A DNA stretch of 64,000 nt. It comes from Ligula intestinalis. Its lineage: Eukaryota; Platyhelminthes; Cestoda; Diphyllobothriidea; Diphyllobothriidae. Position 1 is the first letter of the stretch, and each line of letters opens with the position of its first letter. Of this stretch, positions 42,836 through 55,299 are shown in pieces. A program made the translations under genes and the position numbers. Under the pieces are notes generated by a model, which was not told the DNA's origin, made no database searches, and was given only the letters and a program-made list of their open reading frames with translations. The stretch spans positions 5,488,128 through 5,552,127 of the forward strand of contig JAYGXS010000008.1 in assembly GCA_036362985.1 (NCBI GenBank). Reading direction: 5' to 3'.

Positions 42836-43674
42836 ACTCTTTAGGTGACCGGGGCCTGGTGGTTGTCCGATGCCAACCCAATGTCTTGAGGCAGTTCCAC
42901 ACTAAGCATCCGGGCATCAACCGCATGAAGGCTCTCGCTCGTAGTTATGTGTATTGGTCTCACATGGACCAACACCTGGAACAGCTGGCCCGCTCATGCA
43001 CCAAATGCGCTCTCGCATCAAAGACGCCAGTGAAGACCACAGCGAGTGGTCTGCAGCGAGTTCTGCAGAAGTCAAAAAGGGAGAGGACGACGGAAGAAGT
43101 GCTAGAACTATCCCTGCAGAACGACCGAGCCACGCCAAACCCGTACACTTCAAGCGGTGTCCCCCCTGCAGAAGCTTTGATGCAGAGAAAGCTTCGCACA
43201 CCATTTGACGTCATACGTCCGCTGACATCAGTTGGTGTTGGTTATGACTCAGCCCGTCCGACGACAATGGAAATGGAATTCAACCGACGCCACGGTGCAA
43301 AGCAACGATTTTTCCAACCAGGCCAGATGGTGCTTGCAAAATCTATAGGAATAATCAGGAAAAAACGGACGCTTGGAGGTGTTCACCGGAAGTGTGGTGA
43401 CGTTATCAACGAGATTCAGGTTGGCTCGGACATATGCTTGCGCCCAGCCAAACAACTGAAGCACACTGAGTGCACTGACATACCACAAGCAAGCACACAT
43501 TTATCATTGGAACAACTACTGGACACATGTGGCTTGCCAAAACCCACAGTTCCAGCAGCCAGCCGACCTCTCGAAGCCTCCAGGCGATCTAGCCGTAAAA
43601 AGACGCAAACGGTTCCGTTGCAGGTGAACCCACGCCTCAAATCTTACGATTTAGCTAAAACAAGGGAACCTTAG
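42836..43674 (+). CDS. Ty3/gypsy integrase ORF lacking its catalytic core
   Basis: The frame, open from 42859 (ATG) to TAG at 43672, encodes 271 residues. Residues about 13-53 are the integrase zinc finger: H-x3-H in FHTKHPGINR, then C-x2-C in SCTKCALASK. Residues about 53-90 are a linker. At about residue 92 the sequence jumps to ATPNPYTSSGVPPAEALMQR and KLRTPFDVIRPL, which in gypsy integrases lie after the DDE core. The whole catalytic core (about 120-150 residues with the D, D, E) is missing. FFQPGQMVLAKS near 155 is the GPF/Y-type region. The C-terminus is basic and disordered. The deletion is in frame. Reading also extends a few codons upstream of the ATG. Confidence 0.75.
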
Positions 43675-44279
43675 GGGCCAAATCAATGGCGTGCGCAAAC
43701 AGCCCTGACCAAGAGTTGCCACGGCAACAGACCGGTTCACACATGCACAATCCACTCGATAATGTCACGCAGGTGCAGCCGGCGCAGGACGCTAACACAG
43801 CTGTCACGTTACCAAGCTTCACCAACTCAAGTGCATTGTGTGACCTCTCGCTCAGACTAGCACGTCAACTCCCATGAATCACCAGCCAATGAATTCATAA
43901 CCTTCTTGTAACTACCATCTTATTGACCCAACCTTGTAAATACGCGTTTACTTGCTCTTAAGTATGCTGCACTAGGTTTGCACTAAGACTTCTGCTTTCT
44001 GCGCACTTCTTGTTGTGTTCTTGCTTTGGGGCTCACACGAGGCCTTAGTCAGACGGGAATATCGCAGCTTTTTGGCCACTGTTATAACAGTGGGACAATA
44101 ATCAAGCGGTAATTATTATTTTGCCGTAAAGTAAAGTAATAATTTTGCTCCTTGGCATTGAAATTATTATCTATCATATGTAAGACGGGCCCTTGCCTAT
44201 CGGTACAGAGCTCACTCCTTTCATTGTGCCTTGGGGTTCGTTCGCCGCTCAATGTCTAGCATATATATATTATAGCAGG
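43675..44279. other. No gene recognised downstream of the gypsy ORF
   Basis: Could contain the 3' untranslated region or LTR of the gypsy element: GTTATAACAGTGGGACAATAAT (44082) and a run of TATATA at 44258 are noted. No second LTR copy is found in the window, so this stays open. Confidence 0.3.
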
Positions 44280-44445
44280 AAAACATAACCAACAAAGCCA
44301 AGAGAGCGTGAAAAGGCCGTTTCTGGCTTATTAGCAGTCATCAGCCACCCCTATCCAATCCCAGGGGTAGCAACTCTCGTGGCTCGAACCCGCGATCGTT
44401 TTAGTTAGAAGTCGGGTGCTCTAACTATTGCGCCAGGGGCTCCTA
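44280..44445 (-). repeat. tRNA-derived SINE, best preserved copy
   Basis: Minus strand: TGGCGCAATAGTTAGAGCACC (A box) then GCGGGTTCGAGCCACGAG (B box), then a body with GGGGTGGCTGATGACTGCTAA and a tail TTGGCTTTGTTGGTTATG. The head resembles a tRNA with a normal spacing of the two promoter boxes, but the acceptor stem is not complete. RNA polymerase III would transcribe the intact family. Confidence 0.65.
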
Positions 44446-44584
44446 GCCTTAACGGATTCAATCGAGAATACACAGAATGGTAGATAAGCATTTATTGATC
44501 GGTTACGGAACTCAATCGTCCCTTTTTGAGTTGCAGTTCAATATCGAGCCCCGCCAACAGCCAATAAACGGCTAGAATTTATTA

Positions 44585-44740
44585 TAATCAGAGATACGTC
44601 ACCGAAAAAGCCAAGGGAGACGGTAATGGTCATTTATATCTGATAAGCCGGCATCAGCTAGCCAAACTCAACCTCAAGAGTGGCAATTCCCTAGAGTTAA
44701 CCCCAAGGCACAACGAGGGCGGGGGGAGTGAATTCGAGCG
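44585..44740 (-). repeat. tRNA-derived SINE, head lost
   Basis: Minus-strand body with GCTGATGCCGGCTTATCAGA and the tail CCCTTGGCTTTTTCGGTGACG, matching the copy at 44280. The tRNA head is truncated. Confidence 0.5.
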
Positions 44741-44784
44741 AATTCCGTAACAGATCAGTGAGTATATACCCGATTGAAGTCAGC

Positions 44785-44960
44785 AAGGCAATGAGGCTGT
44801 AGCACAGTCGTTAGATTGTCCAACTTCTAACTTTCAATGTCACGGGTTTGAGCCTCGGATATTGTCATCCCTGGACTTAGGTATGACCTGCTGATGACTG
44901 CAAATATGTCATAAAAGATCATTCCATATCTCCATTGTCTTTGTCGATAATGTATTTCTG
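44785..44960 (+). repeat. tRNA-derived SINE
   Basis: GGCTGTAGCACAGTCGTTAGA (A-box-like), CACGGGTTTGAGCCTCGG (B box), then CCTGCTGATGACTGC, the same body word as the copy at 44280, and a tail near TGTCTTTGTCGATAATG. Confidence 0.6.
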
Positions 44961-46430
44961 CATCGATTTCATATTCACGGAAAAGCTATAGACTGCTCTG
45001 CGATCTATTACCGCACTCCTATTGAGCACAAAGCGGCTCCTACGGAATTCCACAAAAGATAGATGGGAAATATTTGGAGACAAAGGCATTAAAGGGAATG
45101 TAAGTAATGTGAAGATCGCAAGAACTGTTCATAAGAAGGACAAGGTTTGCCAGAAAACCGAAGACAAAGGTCCGACGAATCCAAGAGGCTGCTGTACGGC
45201 ATATGCACTTTGTATGTGACAAGTGCTTTGGCTGTACATCTACCAACCATATCCTTCAGGAACGAACTAAATGGTAGGTAAAAGTGACCCCGTGCAACTA
45301 GTGTAAATTTTGCTACTTAGATTAATTAGGTAGGCTGTTTAAATGGTTTATTTATTGGAAATATATAGTAACAGGCTCCAGTATAATTGGAAATGAGCTT
45401 GGCTGTAGAGCAGGCGTTGAAGTTAAGATCTGTCAGTACTTCGATGTTTTCATCAATCTTAGTGGGATAAGACTCGTCACGACTGTCGTTAAACAGCTTG
45501 CTAAGCATGCATATACTTTAAGGAGCTTAGTGGCAATACATTAGACATTAAGACGCTGCGCAGGGTAAACTTCATCGATTATATTTGCATGAACAAGGAT
45601 GGGGTACGTGCTGGACATGTTAACAATATAATAGCGAGAACAGGTTCCTCATACTTCGTTTGGTTACTGAAGTTTCACACAGTGTATCGCCTGATCAGGA
45701 ACACAATTTGACTTAAAGTGTTTGTTCATCCCCTTTCCGATTCCGTATATCCGTCCCTGACTATGTCACATTTTGTTTCCTTTTTAACTAGTATGTACCC
45801 AAAACATTCTAGCGACCGAGTTTCCGTCTAATCATAACCTTGACTCTTCGTATCTGCCGATAGGGGGTCATATATTTTAATACCGTTTAAAACTGTGAAG
45901 AAACCCCTTTGCTGCCATGAATTAATATAGGTTAGAACCGACGACAGCTGAATTATAGAGTGGGTGGAGGCGTTTCTATTCCGTGTCCTACCAAGGAGCG
46001 GGGCCATATAAACTATCTCTATTCCTAATTTATTGGCTGAATATCTACTTATCAGTTTTCAAGCAGTCGACATTCAACTTTCTAGAAATAGCACAGTTTT
46101 AACGGTCGTCGCGGGCGGTCTTCAGGAAACCGAGGCAGAATGCGTTATTTTTTCTCTTGTTATCCGTTTTTTCCACACCCAATGGTGGCTTCAGTGGCAA
46201 CTACGAGGGCGGTGAAACATCATCGGGTAGAAAATAACCTCGCAGATATGGCGATGCACAGCAAAGGAACCATCTTGGCGCCGACTATGATTTTCTATCG
46301 GCACGAAGTGAGGACATGTTGCATTTTCCCTGACAGATGGATGACTGTGTCTGCTCGTTATACAAATTCCATAATCAAGCTCATCCCCAGCATGTTTCCG
46401 TTTTAGGACTGCCAACTGACACACTTACTT
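44961..46430. other. No gene recognised
   Basis: Long unclassified stretch. The short frames (45022-45219, 45326-45508, 46140-46406) have no domain, no homologous copy in the window and no convincing context. Confidence 0.3.
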
Positions 46431-46960
46431 GACACACCATGAGCCCAGTGTGTGTCAGGTGGCTGATGAGTGGACTGGGAGTCAGGTGGTGGCGCCGATT
46501 CCTTCTAATCACCCGTTAATGTGAATCCCGGTTAGGTTAGTTCGTGCTGTGGCGCGCTCAGATGGGTCCGCCAGCATGGTCAGCCTCTGCGCCTATTTCC
46601 CATTAGGCGACCGATCAGCTAAACGGTGGCTTGATGCGTGCGATGGTTTAGAGAGAAGGGTAAATCCTCACCGCATTCTTTTCCTCACTGTAAAGCATGG
46701 GATGCATTTGGGGTATCGTGGTAGGAGAAAGTCGTGGCTTCGAGGGTTGCCAATTAGCAGGATAACTGGGACCGCGCAGTCAGTCCAGTGTGTGTCTTGC
46801 TGTGTGGAGTGGCTGACTGGTGGACTGCAATTCAGAGTGCAGTTTCTGTTTTCTAATCTGGCCTTTATGGACTGTTGGCCGCGCCAGCCCCCTGGCCCTC
46901 CCTCACCTCTGATCTCCTCGACTGTTGTCTTGACACTAGATACAGGTGCGTGAAACGATA
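46431..46960 (+). repeat. Repeat related to the 48.7- and 50.8-kb units
   Basis: 46770-46950 shares CAGTCCAGTGTGTGTCTTGC-like, GCGCCAGCC and CTCGACT-TT-TCTT blocks with 48760-48950 and 50780-50970. The 134-codon open frame at 46549-46953 covers it, but the homologous regions do not keep that frame. Confidence 0.45.
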
Positions 46961-48062
46961 AGGAGTGGGGTCTACTTTCACCGCGTCTGCCTTTAGCTTA
47001 ATGAAGCCCACGGTGAGCATTGCAGATAACGACGGTCGAACTGTCCTGTTGCAGCTTATGCTAATAGAGGCCTTTTGGACGGTAGTGGTGCTGGTAATTT
47101 TTGTGTGCTGATGCTGTTGGCGAGGATACTGATGACGGTGCCTTTCGTTTAATCAAATAAGCATTCTGTGAACATTTACTTCATTTCCAGGGAAAACAAT
47201 TTTTCATTTATCGTTCTCCGCAGGGTATAATCAAACATTTTAGACTGAAAGAAACCACCTGGAAAATACACTTTTCTGTAAACAAACTGATTTAAATTAG
47301 GACACAGAACATTGGAAATCAGATGTTTACGGGCATCAGATGTAGTTGTATGATTTCTGTTTATTTTAGGGCATATTGACGAGACGTGTAAAATATACCG
47401 CAGGTATTGAGCCGCATTCTCAATCCACTGAGAGTTGGAGTTGAGCACAGGCCGGAACCAAACGTCAAGCACAAAACCGAAACACCCTCGGCAGGTTCAT
47501 AAATTATGCTTGACACAAGTCCGGAGGTGACTACGCAAGGCTCTGTACACCGGCGACAAATCATTTGAGTTTCAATCTGCGGATCAGATTTCAATACATT
47601 TGTAATGACTGGCAACAAGCTAACGCTCAGCTGTGAGCGCTCCTTGATTTTGGATTCTAGGAGAGCCAATCACAGGTGATGCAAAGTCCGAAAGGATGCG
47701 GTGGCCAATAACACGCTCGCAGTCGTAGGCTGACCTGAATCCGACTGGTCATTCGCATTCAAGGCCATCTAATGAGGACCTCAATGCGGTGATTGCCATC
47801 AAGCCGGCATTTTGGACCAAGCCGATGGGCGTGCGTTTTGTCAGTCAACTTCTTACCGGCTATTTTCCCACTCCTTCTATAAATAACAAACTGTTTCAAC
47901 CACCCTAGCCTCTCATGTTTTCTCTTCTCCTAAGGAATCATTGTTTGAAGATTGCAATTTTCAGGGCGTGATTTACTTAACCCCCTACGATACATCCTCG
48001 GCTCATCTTTTTTCTGACATGAGAGATTGTCTTGTTGCCTGCAAAGTTGAAATCATGACCCA
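46961..48062. repeat. Unclassified, includes relative of 40840-41130
   Basis: 47690-48015 resembles 40840-41130. The minus-strand frames at 47176-47669 (98 and 102 codons, overlapping) show no recognised domain. Confidence 0.35.
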
Positions 48063-48162
48063 NNNNNNNNNNNNNNNNNNNNNNNNNNNNNNNNNNNNNN
48101 NNNNNNNNNNNNNNNNNNNNNNNNNNNNNNNNNNNNNNNNNNNNNNNNNNNNNNNNNNNNNN
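48063..48162. other. Assembly gap, 100 Ns
   Basis: Unlike the first gap, the two flanks do not repeat each other. The length of 100 is conventional and says nothing about the true size. Confidence 0.95.
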
Positions 48163-49435
48163 ATTCCCTTAAACTACGCCCGAGCAAAGCAAAGATCGAT
48201 GGACGTTTATGTTTTTTTTCAGTAACAAAGTGCTTGGAGGCTGAAATGCACTCCCCGAAGAGGTAATCCTCTCCACCTCTTTTGACACGCATGCAGCAAA
48301 ACTTGAAGCACCAGCGACAACCTTACTCGCAGGGGTGAGTATGACACATACTTATTATATTTATAATGTCAAGTAAGTGGTTATATTTTATTATTATTCA
48401 GACAACAAGAGCTTTTTTTCAATTCTATTTATTTGTAGCCACCTTGTTACCAATATGGAGCCTAAATGCATTCGCCTCACCTTCCCTCAATAAACGGATA
48501 CTGATGCTTCCCAGTGCTACTTCAGATGCCAGCCTAAGATGCTTTCTATGACGCAGACAACCAGTGATAAGACTGCGGTCATCCCACCTCATACGGCCGA
48601 CATCTACGCGGTTGCCTATGGCTGGCGGTGAGAGAGATACCGAGGCCAACCAGCAGCACCTTCCTTCCCTCACTATAATGAATCCGATGCGCTTGAAGCA
48701 ATTGCAGTGCGCTAGCAGCTGTGACCTGGTAGGATTGCAAGCTGGCGGGTCAACTCAGTCACCACAGTCGGTCCACTGTGTCTTGCCATTTGGTGTGGCT
48801 GTCTTAATGTGGCCTGCATACTGCTCCCTGTTGGGAACGTACCTAGTGAGATTTGCTGTTTGGTAAGCCTGTTGAGTGTTTGTCACGCCAGCCGTCTGCG
48901 CCCTCCCGCATGTTTGATCTACTTGACTCCATCTTCACCCCGGTTCCCGGTGCGGGGCTGGTGAGAAAGTGGGGTAGACCCAGCGTGTTGGCCTTCATCA
49001 TAATTAACCACAGTCGCCCCATGATTCAACTCGTTGAAGCTCGCAGTGGATATCGTCAAAGTCGACGGTCTACCTATCGTGTGTGTAGTTCAGCGTAGAG
49101 TTGGCCAGCTCGTCCCTCCCCCTGTTCATCCAGCTGGAACACTACAGAAAAATCGGAGAGAATTCAGCCGCAATTTAATGGCAGTGGCCTGGTCGGTATG
49201 AGTTCCAGTAGGGATCTGGCAAAATCACCAGGAACAAAGCTACACAAAACGCCCTATTGCAGGAGTAGATGTTTGAACTGTAGGACCGTCCAAGGCTGTC
49301 ATGCCTAACAGGGTCATGAAGATCAACAACTGACTACATCCCAAAGAGGAATATATCGCATCTCCTGTCTGTACTGTCCTTTAAAGTACTATGAGTATGA
49401 TTATGACTACTACTGCCATAACTTTTAAAACTACT

Positions 49436-49440
49436 GCTAT

Positions 49441-49478
<38 letters not shown>

Positions 49479-49570
49479 TTTCTACTACTGCAACTACTAC
49501 CTCTTCTACTACTACTACTACTACGTCTACTTCTACTACTACTAATACTACTACTACTAATCCTACTGCT
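49436..49570 (+). repeat. (TAC)n microsatellite in unit 1
   Basis: Mostly uninterrupted TAC/ACT triplets, with CTACTTTTTCTACTACTGC-type interruptions. It creates artificial homopolymer-like open frames on both strands. Confidence 0.9.
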
Positions 49571-51529
49571 ACGTGCGTGAGACTGAACGCCTGCTCGCGC
49601 ATACATGAACGTCATTTGGCTGGTTAGGTGGTAGGACAACAAGGAATCTGTCCATAAGCTACGAAGTGCGCTCAATACGAGTCTAATTTCGTAGGCATCG
49701 CGACGACGCCTGAGGGGAGCAAGACGAACCCAGAGTATGTTGAATCCAGGACCCCGGAGAAATATCACCATCGCTTGATATGGTACCGGCATGCAGAGTC
49801 CTGCACAGGCACCTATGGACATGCTTTATTTATTAAAACGAAACCCCTGTAATTTTGAGTCATGCAGCTACCTGACAGTTCCGTTTATCCCCCCCCCCGG
49901 CCTCCTCATAAAGCCATTTAATCACCATTCCCATAATATAGAAGGCCTTATTTACGGTGTTGTAAGTAAAGTCACACAACCAATCGTCGCATCGTACGCC
50001 AACCACCTACAAAAACCGTGTCACTTGATGCCTGTCATTACGGCCCTCGTAAAGACCCAGGTCACACCCTTGGCTTGCCAACTGTTCTTCGGATTTTTGT
50101 GATGGGAATTTTCGCAACGATAAAGTAATTTACTTATGTTGCCCTTCGTTTCTTTAAAAATAACCATGTGAGCCATATTGAAAATTCCTCCAAACAGCAA
50201 AGCATACTCGCAAACAAAATGAACGTCGGCAACAGAAGTTTGATACTGTTATTTCTAAAATTAATCGAGAAAAAAAATTATATAATGGATTACCTCTTTC
50301 AAAACCACTTCAGTTAGATATACAGCCGTGCTTGTATACCTTTGCAGGTGGAATGTCATATTGAAGATGAATTTTGCCTACAAATGTTTTTATTGACTTA
50401 AATATAAATGATACAATTATTATTCAGACAACAAGAGCTTTTTTTACGTTTCCATTTATTTGTAGCCGCCTTGTTACCAATATGGAGCTTAAATGCCATC
50501 GCCTAACTTTCCCTCAATAAACGGATGCTGATGCTTCCCAGTGCTACTTCAGATGCCAGCCTAAGATGCTTTCTATGACGCAGACAACCAGTGATAAGAC
50601 TGCGGTCATCCCACCTCACGCGGCCGACATCTACGCGGTCGCCTATGGCTGGTGGTGAGACAGACCGAGGCCAACTAGCGGCCCCTTTCTTTCCTCACTA
50701 TGATGAATCCGATGCGCATGAAGAAATTGCAGTGCGCAAGCAGCTGTGACCTGGTAGGATTGCAAGCTGGCGGGTCAACTCGGTCACCACAGTCGGTCCA
50801 CTGTGTCTTGCCATTTGGTGTGGCTGCCTTAATGTGGCCTGCATAGTGCTCCCTGTTAAGAGCATACCTAGTGAGATTTGCTGTTTGGTAAGCCTGTTGA
50901 GTGTTTGTCACGCCAGCCGTCTGCGCCCTCCCGCATGTTTGACCTACTTGACTTGGTCTTCACCCCGGTTCCCGGTGCGGGGCTGGTGAGAAAGTGGGGT
51001 AAGCCCAGCGTGTTTGCCTTCATCATAATTAACCACAGTCACCCCATGCTTCAACTCGTTTAAGCTCGCAGTGGATATCGTCAAAGTTGACGGTCGACCT
51101 ATCGTGTCTGTAATTCAGCGTAGAGTCGGCCAGCTTGTCCCTCCCCTTGTTCGTCCAGCTGGAACACTGCAGAAAAATCAGATAGACTTCGGCCGCGATT
51201 TAATGGCAGTGGCCTGGTCGGTATGAGCACCAGTTGCGATCTGTCAAACTCACATGGAATAAAGCTACACAAAACGCCCTATTGCAGGAGTTGATGTTTA
51301 GACTGAAGGACCGTCCAAGGCTGTCATGCCTAACAGAGTTAGGAAGATCAACAACTGAATAAATTTAAAGTTGCGAAAATTCCTATCAGAGAATTCAGAA
51401 GAGTGTTTGGCGAGCATACGTAGCTATCGATAAATTCTCATCTCAACTGACTAAATTCCAAAGAGGAATGTATCAGATCTCCTGACTTTACTGTCCTTGT
51501 AAGTACTATGAGTTTGACTATTAAGTCTA

Positions 51530-51700
51530 CTGGCATAACTATTAAAACTACTGCTGTAACTTTAACTACTATAACTTCTACTTCTACTGCTACTACTACT
51601 GCTACTACTACTACTAAAACAACAACAACTACTACTACTACTACTTATACTACTACTATTACAACTACTTCTAATACTAATCCTACTACTACGTGCGTGA
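51530..51700 (+). repeat. (TAC)n microsatellite in unit 2, more degenerate
   Basis: The same position in unit 2 as 49436-49570 but with AACAACAACAAC and TACTTATACTACTAC interruptions, so the two arrays have diverged since the duplication. Confidence 0.85.
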
Positions 51701-52533
51701 GACTGAACGCCTGCTCGCGCATACATGAACGTCATTTGGCTGGTTAGGTCGCAGGACAACAAAGTTACTGTCCATCAGCTACGAAGCGCAGTCAGACGAG
51801 TTTAACTTCGGAGGCATCACACCGACGCCCGAAGGGAGCAAGACGAACCCAAAGTATGTTAAATCCAGGACCTTAGAGAAATATCACTATCGCTCGATAT
51901 GGTACCGGCATAAAGAGTCCTGCACAGGCACCTACTGACATGCTTCATTAACTAAAACGTAACCTCTTTAATTTTGACTCACACAGCTACCTGACAGTTT
52001 CGTTTAGCCCCCTCCCCCCCGGCCTCCTCATAAAGCCATTTAATCACCATTCCTATAATACAGAAGGCCTTGCTTGCGGCGCTGTATGTAAAGCCGCACA
52101 ACCAATCGTCACATCGCACGGCAACCACCTACAAGAAACGTGTCACATGATGCCTGTCATTACGGCATTCGTAACGACCAAGTTCACACCATAGGCTCGC
52201 CAACTGTTCTTCCGATTTTTGTGATGGAAATTTTTGCAACGATATAATAATTTATTTTTGTTGACCTTTCTTTCTTTGAAAATAACCATGTGGGCCATAT
52301 TCAAAATTCCTCCAAACAGCAAAGCACACTGTCAAACCAAGTGAACGTCCGCAACAGAAGTTTGATACTTTTATTTCTAAAATTAATACAGAAACATTTA
52401 TATAATGGATTACCTCCTTTAAACCCACTTCATTTAAATATACAGCTGTGCTTGTATAATTTTGCAGGTGGAATGTCAAATTGAAGATGAAGTTTGCCTA
52501 CAAATGTTTTTATTAACTTAAATATAAATGATA

Positions 52534-53202
52534 CATTTTGACTCGATATAAAAGAACTCCCATTCCTACTTTCGATTGTAGTATTTTTCGCCATGACAAA
52601 GTACTCAGGCTCTGTTCTAGGCCTATGAATGCAAAATAGAGTCGCATTATTTTTACCAACATATTCCAATAATATTTATTTTTATGTCTGTTCTGCCTCT
52701 AAATTACGTATCATGGAAATTTAAAATGTGCAAAAATAATACGTTTAAATGCCTTTTATAAAAATTAGATATTCTTTGACCTTCGTCTTCCCAATAATAT
52801 ATTGGCAGCAGTATGTTTGGGTTGCGAGTAATTGGTCAAAAAAATTTGTTACTGTATTAAATGGTAACAATTTCCTAGGTTAGCAACAAGTTATTTTTAA
52901 AAAAATGAAATGTTTCGTGGATTCTGGAAATAAATACGCTTCCTCAAACTTAAGAGTTAGAGACATGAGCGATTCTGCAGTTCTGAAAGTGACATATTTT
53001 AAGGTTTACACTCATCTTGGTGTTCTTATATGGCAGAATCCATAAAAATGAAGGATTTGTAGAAGTGAAAATAACTTAAATGTCGGGCTACCTACACGCT
53101 TACCTAAATTAATACATATTACCTCCAACACTAAAAAAATCTTTTCTCAAGATTAAATCCATAAAAAATAACATATTACAAACTTATAATAAACTAAACC
53201 TC

Positions 53203-53243
<41 letters not shown>

Positions 53244-53290
53244 TATCGAAGACGAATAATTAGTTGAGTTACTTTTAAAGATTTCCTCCT
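52534..53290. other. AT-rich, no gene; (AT)n at 53206-53240
   Basis: Unclassified AT-rich sequence. A pure AT dinucleotide run of about 35 bases lies at 53206-53240, just outside the LINE-d 3' end. Confidence 0.5.
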
Positions 53291-54119
53291 GTTGAATGCC
53301 TAATTTGAAAGCGCTACCCTCGTGCCTTTTTTATGTGGAGAGAGAGAGAACTGCTTGCTATATTTAAGATAAAAAATCCTACATTTATCAGATAAAAATG
53401 GCTCCCTTCATTGGGAGCGAAGGTGAGGTTAAGTAATGGGTGATGCTTAAAGGTAAAAGGGCATGTTATACTCGAAGTTAAAGATTTACATGATATCTAC
53501 ATCTACTATGGAGACAGATCAGTTTTCAACTTCTCAATTTACGTTTCTTCGCACGTGAGGTAGCGTGCTAGTCATGGAAGAACAGAGTGCTGATATTCTG
53601 ACGACCGGCAAGACATATGACGAAAGCCTGGACGGGAAGACTTCGCAGCCATTCGTTCACAGTGAAGAGGGTGGGTCACCTCATTAGGGATGCGATCAAC
53701 AAATTGCTTGACCGTGAATCGGATGGTCTGTGCTTTGAGAGTTTGAAGCACGTAAGAAGGAGACTATCACGGATTTTTTCATAATCCCAAGAAAAGTAAT
53801 CCGGTTCAAAAAAAACTTATCTATGCGACTGATGAAAGTTAATCTTCTTCGTAAGGATCAGTTGAACGTGTTCCTTGTTTTGCATCACAATTTGTAACAG
53901 TCTAGGTCGAAGCCTACCTGCGGTCTTTACGGGCCGTTTTCCGATCTGAAATGATTTCAGAGCTGAAAATTCCAAAACTAGCTCAAAATATTGTTTAGAA
54001 CAAGGTCCCCGTCAGGGCCTGAACTGAGTGATGTACATTCCTTAAGGCCCTGAACAACTAGACAATGTTGTCATCCCAGTGGGTGTTGTAAGACTTTTTC
54101 TGCAGTTTTTGTCATATTC

Positions 54120-54400
54120 GCCTCTGTGAGATTCGAGCTTGGGCTGGCCGATGTAGGTGGTTCCCCAGCATGGGTCTCATTTCTGTTGCTTTGTGCATTT
54201 GGGAGGCCAAGCCCTTCATTGTTGCACGTCATTTTGGTGTTGGACGCGTTCTTTTAATTTGCCGCAGAATCCGTGCCTGCGATCTGGGAGCTTGGGCTGG
54301 CATTGGGTCTCGAGCTCAGATTGGCTGGAGTCAATATTTCGCCAGTATGGGCTTTGCTGCTGTAGCTAAGGGTGCCCGCAAGGTCAGGCACATCAGTTAA
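54120..54400 (-). other. Unclassified insertion within LINE-d
   Basis: This GC-richer stretch has no counterpart in LINE-d copy 1. On the minus strand a short LKERVQHQNDVQQ and GTTYIGQPKLES reading faintly recalls a GIY-YIG domain. The match is too weak to claim. Confidence 0.2.
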
Positions 54401-54844
54401 ATGGACCTTCACGCTAGGTGTTGGCACAGTCTTGTCATTTTTAATCGGAGCTTAAGTTTTATGCGGTGACCCAGTCGTCCTTTTGTCGTCCACAGCCGGG
54501 TTGTTCAGATTTGCCTCCACTGTGGCTGCATAGTCATCTATGAGCACCTGTAATTTAGGGCACAATCGTAGGTTTCTGAGGTTTTCTTAACGTTTTCATG
54601 GAAGCTGCCATGTTTTCCTTTTAGACGAGAGTCCGTTGGATAAATTCTTTTATACTTTTCATTTTTTCCATTAATTCATCCTTTGGAACGAGGGTCTGCT
54701 GCATACACTCTTGCATATTTTTCATGACATCGACAAGTTAAGCAAGCTTTGAGAGTGGACAAAATGTCCGCCGCAATAGTATCCTACTTGCGTCGGTCGC
54801 ATCCATTTGGTAAGTCTTTTAGATCTTGTCTCATGCCGTTCCTT

Positions 54845-54960
54845 AATAGCATAGTGGTTAACGAAGCGGCTTTGTGTCGGAGTGGTTTTGAGTTCGAATC
54901 CATCTGGCGCCGAATTTCGCATTTGGCATCTGGTTTGCACAGTTGCACACAATCATGGTA
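54845..54960 (+). repeat. tRNA-derived SINE-like head
   Basis: TAGCATAGTGGTTAACG (A-box-like), TTTTGAGTTCGAATCCATC (B box), then unrelated sequence. Box spacing is near 45 bases. No full tRNA fold. Confidence 0.5.
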
Positions 54961-55299
54961 GTTTCAGCACATAAAGTTAAGATATGGAGTTTTTGCCTTA
55001 TATATGACATATAAATCCTAGGGCTTCGCTTAACCGATATAAGAATACTTGAGAAGTGAATTATATTTCTAGTTACAACGTAAATGTGCGTGCAGATGGA
55101 TCTAGACGCAGGTGGCAATTGAGGACAGGAATACTGTGGTAGGTAACGTTTATATCCTGCCTGGTACGTAAGTCAAGTGTGTTGCTCTTGATACAAAATC
55201 TTCTGCCCTTGGGGAACAAGAATGTTTCTATCGACACGCCTCTGCCAGATTTTTTTCAATACAAATAATATAAAAGTTTACGAATTTTGATAAAATGGC

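Larger units (their letters stand above)
48391..52533 (+). repeat. Direct tandem duplication of an about 2-kb unit
   Basis: Unit 1 is 48391-50415 and unit 2 is 50416-52533. Both begin TTATTATTCAGACAACAAGAG and end after TAAATATAAATGATACA. Most of the length aligns with scattered differences. Neither unit holds a supportable gene. Open frames in them come from a TAC-type microsatellite (long Thr, Val or Ser runs) or are not kept between the units. Confidence 0.85.

Noticed and set aside
44370..44445. tRNA gene on the minus strand
   Set aside because: A and B boxes are good, but the 5' and 3' ends do not form an acceptor stem, and the sequence continues into a repeat body shared by other copies.
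46549..46953. 134-codon plus-strand frame
   Set aside because: Covers a repeat. Homologous parts at 48.8 and 50.9 kb do not keep the frame, and no domain is recognised.
49381..49822. Open frames of 73-162 codons over the TAC microsatellite
   Set aside because: Runs of Val, Thr or Ser arise from the triplet repeat in all frames. No domain, and the frame is not kept in the tandem unit.
54120..54400. A sixth GIY-YIG PLE remnant on the minus strand
   Set aside because: Only a short TYIG-like word and a weak helix pattern. Not enough aligned blocks to claim.
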